Shown one piece after another: positions 1 through 6,211 of a DNA stretch of 46,101 nt (the first letter of the stretch is position 1; each line of letters begins with the position of its first letter). The stretch is from a virus: IMG/VR virus record IMGVR_UViG_3300025400_000635, positions 1 to 46,101 of that record; one strand, given 5' to 3'. The notes beneath the pieces are model-generated. The model made no database searches, had not been told where the DNA came from, and was given only the letters and a program-made list of their open reading frames with translations. The translations under genes were made by a program, and so were the position numbers.

Positions 1-647
1 GATATAATTATGTATTCTGGAAAGCTATCACTCTTAAACCTCATTCTTGCTGTTTCGTGCCCAATTCCTATAGAATCGGCGGCCTGCGAAATCGAGTTGT
101 AAGATACATTGTCTACCAAAACTTCATAACCGTGTAAGTATTTTTTAGATACTTTTTCTTTAACTATTTTTTTAGGACGAGTAGCAGGTACCTTCCATTT
201 ATTTCTACCAGCTATCCATCCATTTGGTATTTGTCCATTAAGTACTTTTTTATTTTCTTTAGTCTCTAAATTACAAATCCACATTGTTCCTGCTTGGGAA
301 TTATTTTCACCAACTTGTAAAGCACTCATTGCCTTACTCATATCCTCCCGGTAAACTGAAAATATCCTCGAACAAGCTCTATACTTTTCTTGTTTGTTGG
401 ATATTGAATTACACATCATGTTAAATGCTTTTAGCATCTTGTAATATGAATTCTTATTACCTTTATACATCTTAACTAATATCCAATGACATATAAAATG
501 TTCCCTGGCGGTAAGCCTTACTAAATTATCTTTAGAGTCAGATCCACCAAGACTTATTGGAACAATATGATGTTTTTCAGTATATCCATCATAAGGATTG
601 TTTAATCTATTCTCAATAATTTGATTGTATAGTTTTGCGTAGTTCAT
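1..647 (-). CDS. HNH homing-type endonuclease (C-terminus cut by window edge)
   Basis: Starts MNYAKLYNQI at 647 and stays open to base 1, so at least 215 residues. An HNH signature lies near residues 25-55: KHHIVPISLGG, then DNLVRLTAREHFICHW, the arrangement of phage free-standing or intron HNH nucleases. The C-terminal part (VLVDNVSYNSISQAADSIG) resembles a NUMOD-type helix-turn-helix DNA-binding repeat. The gene follows directly on a tRNA 5'-half-like sequence at 692-733, so it may have invaded a tRNA or lie inside a tRNA intron whose 3' exon is outside the window. The role as a mobile nuclease is inferred from the family. Confidence 0.85.
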   Translation of the reverse strand, partial: MNYAKLYNQIIENRLNNPYDGYTEKHHIVPISLGGSDSKDNLVRLTAREHFICHWILVKMYKGNKNSYYKMLKAFNMMCNSISNKQEKYRACSRIFSVYREDMSKAMSALQVGENNSQAGTMWICNLETKENKKVLNGQIPNGWIAGRNKWKVPATRPKKIVKEKVSKKYLHGYEVLVDNVSYNSISQAADSIGIGHETARMRFKSDSFPEYIII

Positions 648-691
648 AATATTTGGGTTCTATTGTATTTAGTTCGGTTTCAAACTAATAC

Positions 692-733
692 TCCCAAATA
701 GTTTACTTCGCTACCAGATTACGCTAATCCGAG
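692..733 (-). pseudogene. tRNA 5'-half-like sequence (possibly Pro), interrupted
   Basis: After the CCA of tRNA-Val and the usual AGTTAAA spacer, the minus strand reads CTCGGAT-TA-GCGTAATCTGGTAGCG, a plausible acceptor strand plus D arm, then TTTGGGAG, which resembles a proline (UGG) anticodon loop. No T arm, acceptor 3' strand or CCA follows before the HNH start at 647. Either a remnant or a 5' exon whose 3' part lies below base 1. Stem pairing around the putative anticodon is poor. Confidence 0.35.
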
Positions 734-740
734 TTTAACT

Positions 741-815
741 TGGTACCTGGACACGGTTTCGAACCGCGGACCCTCTCCGTGTAAAGGAGACGCTCTACCC
801 CTGAGCTATCCAGGC
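741..815 (-). tRNA. tRNA-Val (UAC)
   Basis: Cloverleaf on the minus strand: 5' GCCTGGA pairs with 3' TCCAGGT, anticodon loop TTTACAC gives UAC (codon GUA), canonical T loop TTCGAAA, D loop with GG, encoded CCA. Most promoter-distal complete tRNA of the array. Confidence 0.93.
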
Positions 816-822
816 AAAATCT

Positions 823-1647
823 TTACTTATATACTTTACTGTAATCAAAAGCAATACGATGCAATACACGGTTTTCCATATCGTCGAAATCCCATCGTTT
901 GTGTATACTTAACCATTGCTCTGATATTACAACATCTCCATCATCCCAATCATGATGATAACAATATTTAGGCTTCAATACGTGCTTCTTGAGCGTTTCC
1001 ATTATTGAATTAAACTCGTCATCTTCATAACCTTCAAAACCAAAAATCTGTAGGAATGGAAAGAACAATCCTGTCTTTCCAGCCTTGTTGGTTTGAACTA
1101 GGTTAATGGGATAATCTCTATTCACATGTTCGACAAAAAACTTACTGTCAGAATACATACCTGATTTATATCCGCAGTATACTCTAATGTCTTTAATCTT
1201 ATCTTTCAGTTTATTGCTGAGTCCTTCATAACTCGCAATGTTATTAATCCAACTTGTACGTGAACCTTTGGTACCTTGGTCGCCATACAACCAAATCAAA
1301 GGCTTTCTGTCAGGATTACTTGTTTGATTAGCATGCCAATCCAATGCCACACGATGTCCAAATAGTCCTTCTTCACCGTACTTGTCTTTTTGACCAGTAA
1401 CTCGTAAAATACCTTCGTTCAATCTAATGTGTTTAAATCTTTCATAGTCGGCAGGATAATATTGATACTCACCGATTACACTACAGAAGTCAAGTTCTTG
1501 TTGTGGTGTCATAGACTGTTTTTTAAACACAACAACCATGTTTGAAACAATTAACTTAGCAACTTCTTTTATTTCTTTCTTTTTTAAACTATTAATATCT
1601 TCGTTTACAAAGACTGTCCAACCGTTTTTATCATATGTAATGTTCAT
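823..1647 (-). CDS. TauD/TfdA-like Fe(II)/2-oxoglutarate dioxygenase, altered metal site
   Basis: 274 residues, the usual TauD/TfdA length. Central LDWHANQ (residues 102-108) aligns with the TauD WHTD metal motif, and C-terminal IHKRWDF (H249) and RVLHRIAFDY (260-269) match the distal His and the 2OG-binding Arg region. The second ligand of HxD/E is Asn here (H105-A106-N107), so iron binding may be altered or the enzyme may have a changed activity. The start is the first ATG after dCMP deaminase. It ends 8 nt before tRNA-Val, within the array. Substrate unknown. Confidence 0.75.
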   Translation of the reverse strand: MNITYDKNGWTVFVNEDINSLKKKEIKEVAKLIVSNMVVVFKKQSMTPQQELDFCSVIGEYQYYPADYERFKHIRLNEGILRVTGQKDKYGEEGLFGHRVALDWHANQTSNPDRKPLIWLYGDQGTKGSRTSWINNIASYEGLSNKLKDKIKDIRVYCGYKSGMYSDSKFFVEHVNRDYPINLVQTNKAGKTGLFFPFLQIFGFEGYEDDEFNSIMETLKKHVLKPKYCYHHDWDDGDVVISEQWLSIHKRWDFDDMENRVLHRIAFDYSKVYK

Positions 1648-1654
1648 AAAACTT

Positions 1655-2092
1655 TTACTTAATTTGTTCTACAAGTATACCTGACTTCTCTAAAAATGTC
1701 AAGCCATAATCATCTCTATATGCTTCACGATAAAAAACTCTCTTAATACCGCTTTGGTGAATAAGTTTAGCACAATCCAAACAAGGACTATGTGTAATGA
1801 ACATATCAGCATCTAATCCACTTTCACTGCTACGAGCTAGTTTTGAAATAGCATTAGTCTCTGCGTGAAGTACTTCAGGACGAGTTTTTAACTCTGGTTC
1901 ATTATTAATGTTATAGCCAACAACAACTTCGCAGTTGTTATCCCAACCGGCGGGCATACCGTTATAACCTATGCTTATGATCCTATCATCCTTAACAACG
2001 ATAGCACCGACTTTTAATCGACGAGCATGACTGAGTTCAGCAAATCTACGTGCTGTGTCCATGTATGCTTGCTTAAACTTTTCTTTCATCAT
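1655..2092 (-). CDS. deoxycytidylate (dCMP) deaminase
   Basis: 145 residues from the ATGATG at 2092, preferred over an upstream ATG at 2113 that abuts the tRNA-Gly. Zinc-dependent deaminase motifs are clear: HAETNAI (His-Ala-Glu) and SPCLDCAKLI (PCxxC). N-terminal MDTARRFAELSHARRLKVGAIVV is typical of ComEB/phage dCMP deaminases. It converts dCMP to dUMP for thymidylate synthesis, a standard phage nucleotide function. Lies between tRNA-Gly and the dioxygenase gene, so probably expressed by read-through of the tRNA transcript. Confidence 0.93.
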   Translation of the reverse strand: MMKEKFKQAYMDTARRFAELSHARRLKVGAIVVKDDRIISIGYNGMPAGWDNNCEVVVGYNINNEPELKTRPEVLHAETNAISKLARSSESGLDADMFITHSPCLDCAKLIHQSGIKRVFYREAYRDDYGLTFLEKSGILVEQIK

Positions 2093-2113
2093 ACCTATCT
2101 TAAAAAAATACAC

Positions 2114-2191
2114 CGAGCAGGCAACAGGATTCGAACCTGCGACGAACAGCTTGGAAGGCTGACACTCTACCGGGCTGAGTTATACCTGCTC
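2114..2191 (-). tRNA. tRNA-Gly (UCC) with extended acceptor stem
   Basis: GAGCAGG pairs with CCTGCTC. Anticodon loop CTTCCAA gives UCC; T loop TTCGAAT. CCA is not encoded. The acceptor helix continues outward (GAATACACC before, GGTGTATTT after), giving a perfect stem of about 15 bp followed by a T run, unlike neighbours with encoded CCA. Confidence 0.9.
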
Positions 2192-2225
2192 GGTGTATTC
2201 TTACATTACCACTATACGAATCCCG

Positions 2226-2300
2226 CATTTTTAATATGTACTTCTTTTTCACTTACAGAGCCTGTCTTATCTGCAGGGTGTGAAACACATATTAAAAATG
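2226..2300 (-). repeat. long-arm stem element H1
   Basis: Arms of 14 nt at 2226-2239 and 2287-2300 are perfect reverse complements (CATTTTTAATATGT / ACATATTAAAAATG) and enclose a GC-richer core of about 47 nt with smaller stems. One of at least nine such elements between RNA genes in this window. Confidence 0.7.
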
Positions 2301-2324
2301 TCTTACTAAAGACATTTTGTTTTT

Positions 2325-2398
2325 TGGTGCCCCTACACAGAATCGAACTGCAAATTACGGATTACAAAACCGTCGTTATACCATTTAACTATAAGGGC
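2325..2398 (-). tRNA. tRNA-Thr (UGU)
   Basis: Starts GCCCTTA, ends TAGGGGC-A-CCA. Anticodon loop TTTGTAA gives UGU (codon ACA). T loop TTCGATT is canonical. CCA encoded. Confidence 0.92.
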
Positions 2399-2408
2399 GT
2401 AAAACTAT

Positions 2409-2582
2409 TTAATCTTCAATCTTGTTATGCTTTGGGTCAACCATTTTGGCTTCCCACTTGGCCAACTCTTGACGGAACTCGTCTTCGGTTAGTGCATGCC
2501 AACCGATACAATGTCCCACAGGACTACGACCACAACCACAACGGCCAAAACTTTCACTAACTTCTTTTACTTTTGGACTCAT
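2409..2582 (-). CDS. 57-residue CDGSH-like Cys/His protein
   Basis: Too short for routine gene calling: MSPKVKEVSE..., then CGCGRSPVGHCIGWH at about residues 15-29, ending in acidic/basic helical sequence. The C-x-C-x2-S-x4-C-x-G-x-H spacing resembles the CDGSH [2Fe-2S] signature but is one residue shorter and has CIGWH instead of CDGSH. It starts 1 nt after the stop of the upstream 59-residue gene, so it is the third gene of the omega-led unit 2990-2409. Iron-sulfur or zinc binding is inferred only from the Cys/His pattern. Confidence 0.7.
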   Translation of the reverse strand: MSPKVKEVSESFGRCGCGRSPVGHCIGWHALTEDEFRQELAKWEAKMVDPKHNKIED

Positions 2583-2583
2583 A

Positions 2584-2763
2584 TTATTCCTTTGTTTTCT
2601 TGTCTAACGATTGGTTACGTTCTTCTATCAACTTAAAAGCTTCGTCTTCTGCTTGAGCATCTTCGATATCTTTCGGACTTGGTTTACGAAAGATAGCATC
2701 AAAGTTATTACCAAATTCTTCTTGGCTAACACTGTATGGACGTGGCCTACTTCCTTTGCTCAT
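2584..2763 (-). CDS. 59-residue hypothetical protein
   Basis: MSKGSRPRPYSVSQEEFGNN..., then an acidic helical half ending DKKTKE. No domain recognised. Its ATG overlaps the stop of the omega-like gene by 4 nt, and its own stop is 1 nt before the next start, so the three genes are translationally coupled. The charged, helical composition and context suggest an accessory to transcription or translation, but this is inference. Confidence 0.7.
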   Translation of the reverse strand: MSKGSRPRPYSVSQEEFGNNFDAIFRKPSPKDIEDAQAEDEAFKLIEERNQSLDKKTKE

Positions 2764-2990
2764 CGAATCTTCCTCAAATACTCTAATCCGACTTTACCTT
2801 CTTGAATCTCTTTCAATGCCAAAACATTGGGAGTGGTCTTGTTGGCATTGTCTACCAAGGGACGACTACCTCGTTTCAGTTCACGGGCACGAATAGCAGC
2901 CACCAGAACTAGTGCAAAACGATTACCGATATTGTCAACACACTTGTTGGTGTCAATAACAGTACGGGTCAGCAGTTTAGGATCAAACAT
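2760..2990 (-). CDS. rpoZ-like: RNA polymerase omega-subunit-like protein
   Basis: 76 residues. IGNRFALVLVAAIRARELKRG and NKTTPNVLALKEIQEGKVG match the conserved core of bacterial omega (E. coli RpoZ has IGNRFDLVLVAARRARQM and KTTVIALREIEEG). Only the C-terminal tail is shorter. Cellular omega helps fold and assemble beta-prime and is a target of ppGpp control; a phage copy could exchange with or stabilise host polymerase. It leads a three-gene overlapping unit (2990-2409) just downstream of tRNA-Leu(UAG). Confidence 0.85.
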   Translation of the reverse strand: MFDPKLLTRTVIDTNKCVDNIGNRFALVLVAAIRARELKRGSRPLVDNANKTTPNVLALKEIQEGKVGLEYLRKIR

Positions 2991-3031
2991 GTAAAATCAC
3001 TTTCTATAAAATGTGGTGCCCAGGGGCGATT

Positions 3032-3116
3032 TGGTGCGGATGGTGAGACTCGAACTCACACGCCTTTCGGCGACGGCTTCTAAGACCGTTGCGGCTACCA
3101 GTTACGCCACATCCGC
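3032..3116 (-). tRNA. tRNA-Leu (UAG)
   Basis: GCGGATG pairs with CATCCGC, then A-CCA. Anticodon loop CTTAGAA gives UAG (codon CUA). Long variable arm CGCCGAAAGGCG, as for leucine. The stop codon of the upstream HNH gene lies inside its 5' D-arm region. A tRNA-3'-end-like fragment (TGGGCACCA) follows near 3013-3025. Confidence 0.93.
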
Positions 3117-3554
3117 TTTAACTTTCTTAGGTCTACCGCCCTTACGATTAAGGGCAATCTTCCTTTTATGTTCTTCTGATTTAGGTTTACCTTTGTTACC
3201 AGCTCCTCCTTGGTTACCCAATTTACTTTTGCTGTTTAACTTTTTAGCTTCCTCTAAACCGTATTTCTCTACAGTTCTTTCCCAAACAGATTTACCCTTG
3301 TTCTCTACTTGATCTTGCCTGTTTTCTTGTGCTGTTCCCCAATACATATGATTAGGATTTCCACAAGCACCATTATTACAAGCATGACATAAATGTATTT
3401 TATGTCCAGTAGGAACTGTTGTATCTAATTGATGTGCTAGTAATCCTTTAAAATAATAACTACCAGCACCTCTTTCGATACAGGTTTCATCTAATTTAAG
3501 ATGTTCCTGTCTTATTTCTTTTGCTAAGGTAATGTATTCGTAAATGTTTTTCAT
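3102..3554 (-). CDS. HNH endonuclease with NUMOD3-like tail
   Basis: 150 residues. LCHACNNGACGNPNHMYWGT followed by QENRQD is the HNH_3 signature (zinc-like Cys/His cluster plus catalytic His/Asn). KSEEHKRKIAL near the C-terminus is a NUMOD3-type DNA-binding motif. The last five codons (...KADVA-stop) are read from the first 15 nt of tRNA-Leu(UAG), so nuclease and tRNA genes overlap. A strong promoter at 3623-3651 drives it. Probably a homing endonuclease targeting tRNA loci. Confidence 0.9.
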   Translation of the reverse strand: MKNIYEYITLAKEIRQEHLKLDETCIERGAGSYYFKGLLAHQLDTTVPTGHKIHLCHACNNGACGNPNHMYWGTAQENRQDQVENKGKSVWERTVEKYGLEEAKKLNSKSKLGNQGGAGNKGKPKSEEHKRKIALNRKGGRPKKVKADVA

Positions 3555-3622
3555 ATATTTATTTAGCTAAACACGCTGAAAAACACATATACCAACCTGG
3601 GCTATTAACTAACTAAAACATT

Positions 3623-3651
3623 ATTATAGCATACTATTTAACATATGTCTA
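3623..3651 (-). promoter_or_regulatory. sigma70-like extended -10 promoter
   Basis: On the minus strand: TAGACA, 17-nt spacer, TGC-TATAAT. The TGN before a perfect -10 makes it an extended -10 promoter. About 65 nt upstream of the HNH start at 3554. Confidence 0.8.
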
Positions 3652-3659
3652 TATCTATT

Positions 3660-3883
3660 AAACAAAAATGGCAACAATATCTACGCAGGTCTCATGATAT
3701 TGTCCCGTTCGACTTTCCCTCCTGGGAACTCCAGGTAGCCCTAACCGCCGGTAAGCACGGTAGTCGACTTGCAGTGTCTACGGGAGAACTATGTCCCAAA
3801 TCCCTCATCAAAGTGTCTTCAACTCCCAGGCTTCCGGCCCCTGTTGATTCTTCTTTGAATATATCACCACCGCTCTCGGTTTA
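3660..3883 (-). ncRNA. candidate structured RNA, about 220 nt
   Basis: No convincing gene in this stretch. The minus strand folds into several helices: a 7-bp stem CAATATC/GATATTG at the 3' end, CCTGGAGTTCCCAGG, and closing-type pairing between GGTAA at 3884 and TTGCC near 3667, followed by a T-rich tract. It lies between tRNA-Leu(UAA)/stem H2 and the HNH promoter. Could be a large phage ncRNA of the ROOL/GOLLD type, which occur near phage tRNA arrays; not verified. Confidence 0.4.
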
Positions 3884-4048
3884 CCATTAAGTGATAATAC
3901 TCAGGTCTTACAGACCGAGCGAATTTTGGAGTGGGTTGCGGCCCTCCTAAGCCATTGCTCACGGTTATCTCAAAAGGGTAAGATGGCCCTATCCTTCATA
4001 AGTTTATGCGTCCATAAACGGTACCCGTCGAATACTATCACTTAATGG
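3884..4048 (-). repeat. long-arm stem element H2
   Basis: Arms 3884-3899 (CCATTAAGTGATAATA) and 4033-4048 (TACTATCACTTAATGG) pair at 15 of 16 positions. The outer arm includes the encoded CCA of tRNA-Leu(UAA). The roughly 130-nt core contains a 7-bp hairpin GTTTATG/CATAAAC and GGTCTGTAAGACC. Larger than the other elements. Confidence 0.6.
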
Positions 4049-4342
4049 TGCCCGGAGCCGGAATCGAACCGGCACGCCCTTTCGAGCGAGAGATTTTCTT
4101 ACCACTATAGTTTTCACTACCTATTAAGTTTGTGGTCTGGACTATACCTTAACCATTGCTTACGCTTTAGGTTCCCGCCGTCTAGTCTCTACACGTTCAA
4201 AAGTATTTCTACTTAGGCTTCGCTCGGTATTAGCATTTTACAGCCTTCACCGAATTTGACGGGTTCTACTCCTATCGTTTCCAATAGGGCACTCAAATTT
4301 TACTCTCAAGTCTCTTGTGTCTACCTATTTCACCACCCGGGC
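4046..4342 (-). tRNA. tRNA-Leu (UAA) interrupted by a group I intron
   Basis: 5' exon 4342-4308 (GCCCGGG...GACTT) and 3' exon 4097-4046 (AAAATCTCTCG...GGGCACCA). Spliced, the anticodon stem AGAGA/TCTCT closes loop CTTAAAA, anticodon UAA. Variable arm GCTCGAAAGGGC, T loop TTCGATT and encoded CCA fit leucine. The intron sits after U34, the position of the cyanobacterial/plastid tRNA-Leu(UAA) intron. Transcribed from the promoter at 4398-4426. Confidence 0.92.
4098..4307 (-). other. group I intron (210 nt) in tRNA-Leu(UAA)
   Basis: Begins after the exon U (ACTT|GAGAGT) and ends with G before the 3' exon (TAAG|AAAA), as group I introns do. The conserved P7 strands are visible: GACTAGACGG (4187-4178) and AAGGTATAGTCC (4150-4139), pairing GACTA with TAGTC. 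No ORF inside. Size and insertion site match the ORF-less cyanobacterial tRNA-Leu intron. Confidence 0.88.
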
Positions 4343-4360
4343 AAATTTTTTAAATTAACT

Positions 4361-4388
4361 TTTTAAAGAACAACTACTAATTGCTTAG
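4361..4388 (-). promoter_or_regulatory. rrn-type antitermination leader (boxB-boxA)
   Basis: Just after the predicted transcription start: a GNRA hairpin CTAA-GCAA-TTAG (4388-4377), then TGTTCTTTAAAA (4372-4361), close to the rRNA boxA TGCTCTTTAACA. The same pair recurs at the same distance from the promoter at 9377-9405. Predicts NusB/S10-dependent antitermination. Confidence 0.65.
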
Positions 4389-4397
4389 TAAGTATAT

Positions 4398-4426
4398 ATT
4401 GTAACGCCTTTTCAAGGTATTGTCAA
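4398..4426 (-). promoter_or_regulatory. sigma70 promoter
   Basis: TTGACA, 17-nt spacer, TACAAT on the minus strand, directly downstream of the CCA of tRNA-Thr(GGU) and upstream of the boxB-boxA leader and tRNA-Leu(UAA). Confidence 0.88.
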
Positions 4427-4435
4427 CAAGTATTT

Positions 4436-4509
4436 TGGTGCTCCCAAGAGGTAACGCTCCTCTGTTTCGGCATTACCAATGCCGTGTAATACTTTTATAC
4501 TATGAGAGC
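4436..4509 (-). tRNA. tRNA-Thr (GGU), non-canonical elbow
   Basis: GCTCTCA pairs with TGGGAGC, then A-CCA. Anticodon arm CGGCA-TTGGTAA-TGCCG gives GGU. T stem AGAGG/CCTCT has normal geometry, but the loop is AGCGTTA instead of TTCRANN and the D loop is the 7-nt AAAAGTA with no GG. The same T arm recurs in tRNA-Ile(GAU) at 12074. Confidence 0.85.
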
Positions 4510-4511
4510 GA

Positions 4512-4931
4512 TTAACTCAATGTTGGAGGAACTCGGTCACTGGCATCATAAGCAGGACCGATTGCTGGTGCAGGCACTGGCTCAGGAGCTGGTGGTGCAG
4601 GCGGCGTAATGACTTGACTGGCCTGTGTTTTAAAATCTGCCAAGTGGGCGGAAATTGCAGCCTTGAGTCTAACAGCATCTGCTTCAGCGGCATCAGCGGC
4701 CTTTTGTGCGGCTTCTGCGGCAGCTTGGTGTAGATCACGTGCTCGGGCCAAAGCAGACTGTAATTCAGCCTTGAGACGATTTACTTCACCGTTAGCGGCA
4801 ATAGCATCAGCCTTGGCTTTTTCGAATAAAGATTTAGCATCTAATTCAACGGCCTTAACTTCTTCAATAACAATATTTTCAACTTTCTTTGCAGTTTGTT
4901 CTACTGCTTTAAACTTATCAAAAAATCCCAT
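4512..4931 (-). CDS. Ala-rich coiled-coil protein with Pro-rich tail
   Basis: 139 residues from ATG 4931 (MGFFDKFKAVEQ), chosen because AAAGGAACC precedes it; longer frames would run into tRNA-Asn. Residues 8-105 are strongly helical and heptad-like, rich in Ala/Lys/Glu, and the tail is PPAPPAPEPVPAP. No signal peptide or catalytic motif.  It lies between tRNA-Asn and tRNA-Thr(GGU). Possibly a scaffold or internal virion protein, but function is not recognised. Confidence 0.8.
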   Translation of the reverse strand: MGFFDKFKAVEQTAKKVENIVIEEVKAVELDAKSLFEKAKADAIAANGEVNRLKAELQSALARARDLHQAAAEAAQKAADAAEADAVRLKAAISAHLADFKTQASQVITPPAPPAPEPVPAPAIGPAYDASDRVPPTLS

Positions 4932-4957
4932 TTTGGTTCCTTTGTGTGTTATGTGTT

Positions 4958-5033
4958 TGGCTCCGGTACGTGGATTCGAACCACGCTTCACGGATTAACA
5001 GTCCGCTGCCTTCACCTAGATTGCTCTACCGGA
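4958..5033 (-). tRNA. tRNA-Asn (GUU)
   Basis: TCCGGTA pairs with TACCGGA, then G-CCA. Anticodon CGGA-CTGTTAA-TCCG gives GUU. T loop TTCGAAT; D loop with GG. Confidence 0.93.
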
Positions 5034-5041
5034 ATATTTCT

Positions 5042-5254
5042 TTACTCTGTTGTACTACCGTCAACTGCTACATAACCAGTTAGCAGTCCAGTCTTACGTT
5101 CATTCTTTGTGCTCTTGGGAACGATAGCGGCAGCAAGATCTGCTTGAATCATCATTGCTTTCCAGCCAGCACGTTCTTTACGACCCATACGACCACCAAG
5201 CAAGTTCTTGGTAGCATTTTTCATTCTGTAGTTTGCGCTTGGTTTAATGTACAT
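5042..5254 (-). CDS. 70-residue basic hypothetical protein
   Basis: MYIKPSANYRMKNATKNLLGGRM... is basic at the N-terminus and ends DGSTTE. AAAGAAGAAT precedes the ATG as a weak ribosome-binding site. The gene fills the space between tRNA-Ser(GCU) and tRNA-Asn on the same strand, so it is probably expressed by read-through. No family recognised. Confidence 0.6.
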   Translation of the reverse strand: MYIKPSANYRMKNATKNLLGGRMGRKERAGWKAMMIQADLAAAIVPKSTKNERKTGLLTGYVAVDGSTTE

Positions 5255-5273
5255 ATTCTTCTTTATTGTTATT

Positions 5274-5366
5274 TGGCAGAGAGTGAGGGATTCGAACCCT
5301 CGATACAGTTCTACACTATATGCCTCCTTAGCAGGGAGGTACCTTCGGCCTCTCGGTCAACTCTCT
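5274..5366 (-). tRNA. tRNA-Ser (GCU)
   Basis: AGAGAGT pairs with ACTCTCT, then G-CCA. Anticodon CCTCC-CTGCTAA-GGAGG gives GCU. Long variable arm as in serine tRNAs, T loop TTCGAAT. Promoter 9 nt upstream at 5375-5404. Confidence 0.94.
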
Positions 5367-5374
5367 ATATTTTT

Positions 5375-5404
5375 ATTATAACATTACTTATTGATCTTTG
5401 TCAA
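5375..5404 (-). promoter_or_regulatory. sigma70 promoter for tRNA-Ser(GCU)
   Basis: TTGACA, 18-nt spacer, TATAAT on the minus strand. The predicted start is within a few bases of the tRNA 5' end. Confidence 0.85.
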
Positions 5405-5419
5405 CAGGTATTTAAAATC

Positions 5420-5533
5420 TGGTACGGCTGGTAGGTCCTGCCCCTACAAAGGCCGTTGTCTATGACACAGCCCCGTCCCCTTTCCTAACTATGGGTTAGG
5501 CGGGAGGTCTACTATATTTCCACTCACAGCCGC
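5420..5533 (-). tRNA. tRNA-like RNA, possible CAU anticodon, altered T loop
   Basis: 114 nt. GCGGCTG pairs with CAGCCGT, then A-CCA. T-position stem GTAGG/CCTAC closes loop GGCAGGA rather than TTCRANN. A 5-bp stem CCTAA/TTAGG closes a 7-nt loop CCCATAG (CAU at 34-36, but C33). A large insertion (AAAGG...CCTTT) sits in the variable region. Could be an unusual tRNA or a tRNA mimic. Confidence 0.55.
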
Positions 5534-5549
5534 ATATACAATTATATAC

Positions 5550-6206
5550 TTATCTGCTGTTAGTGTCAATGATAGACCGACGTTTAGCTATGTCTAAATA
5601 TTCTTCGTAGTATTTTCTATCTAAATCTATTCCTATACTGGTTAGAATGCCATTTAAATAATCCCAATCTTTCCATACTTGATCGATGTTGATATATGTA
5701 TTGTAGTTTAAATCTGGCATCCAATACAGTGGAGGTTTAGAGTTAGAAAATCCTTCCATCATTTCTAACTGTGTTTTTCCGTTTCTCACATCCTGAAGAT
5801 TTTTATTTTTTTCACAGAACTCTTCTGTTATTCTTTTGGTGTCGGTTGAATATAAAAATATTTTATGTTGATCTTGTTCAAAAAGATCCCAGTACTTAAA
5901 TGTTTTATCAAAATCATAAATCAAAGGATGATCCGCAATCACGGTATTACAACCTTGTTCTACCAAATTTCGATAATAAGTTTTTGGTTCTACTTCATCT
6001 TTTTTTATATGATTATCATTAAATCTTAAAAAGTGATGATTTAAATAACTTGCCGAATAAAATCCAACACTATCATTTGCATACCGTATAGGTCTTACAC
6101 GCCATAATAGTTTACCATCTGCTGGTGTTATATTATTGGCATGTTCTAAGAGATTTGCAAATCCATCTCCACCGACACCACCTATAAAAAATACCCAATA
6201 TTGCAT
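5550..6206 (-). CDS. sulfotransferase-like P-loop protein
   Basis: 218 residues. The N-terminus MQYWVFFIGGVGGDGFANLLEHA has a glycine-rich nucleotide-binding-like turn as in PAPS-dependent sulfotransferases. The C-terminus (about 170-215) is a helical tail with NIDQVWKDWDYLNGIL, common in phage sulfotransferase-like proteins. The start at 6206 is 5 nt after the stop of the upstream oxygenase-like gene and both begin MQY, so the pair is one unit downstream of tRNA-Met/Ile(CAU). The family call is tentative. Confidence 0.45.
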   Translation of the reverse strand: MQYWVFFIGGVGGDGFANLLEHANNITPADGKLLWRVRPIRYANDSVGFYSASYLNHHFLRFNDNHIKKDEVEPKTYYRNLVEQGCNTVIADHPLIYDFDKTFKYWDLFEQDQHKIFLYSTDTKRITEEFCEKNKNLQDVRNGKTQLEMMEGFSNSKPPLYWMPDLNYNTYINIDQVWKDWDYLNGILTSIGIDLDRKYYEEYLDIAKRRSIIDTNSR

Positions 6207-6211
6207 AGATA

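Noticed and set aside
2027-2560. 177-codon plus-strand ORF
   Set aside because: Runs antisense through tRNA-Gly, tRNA-Thr and the CDGSH-like gene; composition not protein-like.
3660-3884. RNase P RNA or tmRNA (GAGGGAAAGTCGAACGGGAC resembles pieces of both)
   Set aside because: No other conserved regions, no tRNA-like domain with TTCGA, and no tag ORF could be found.
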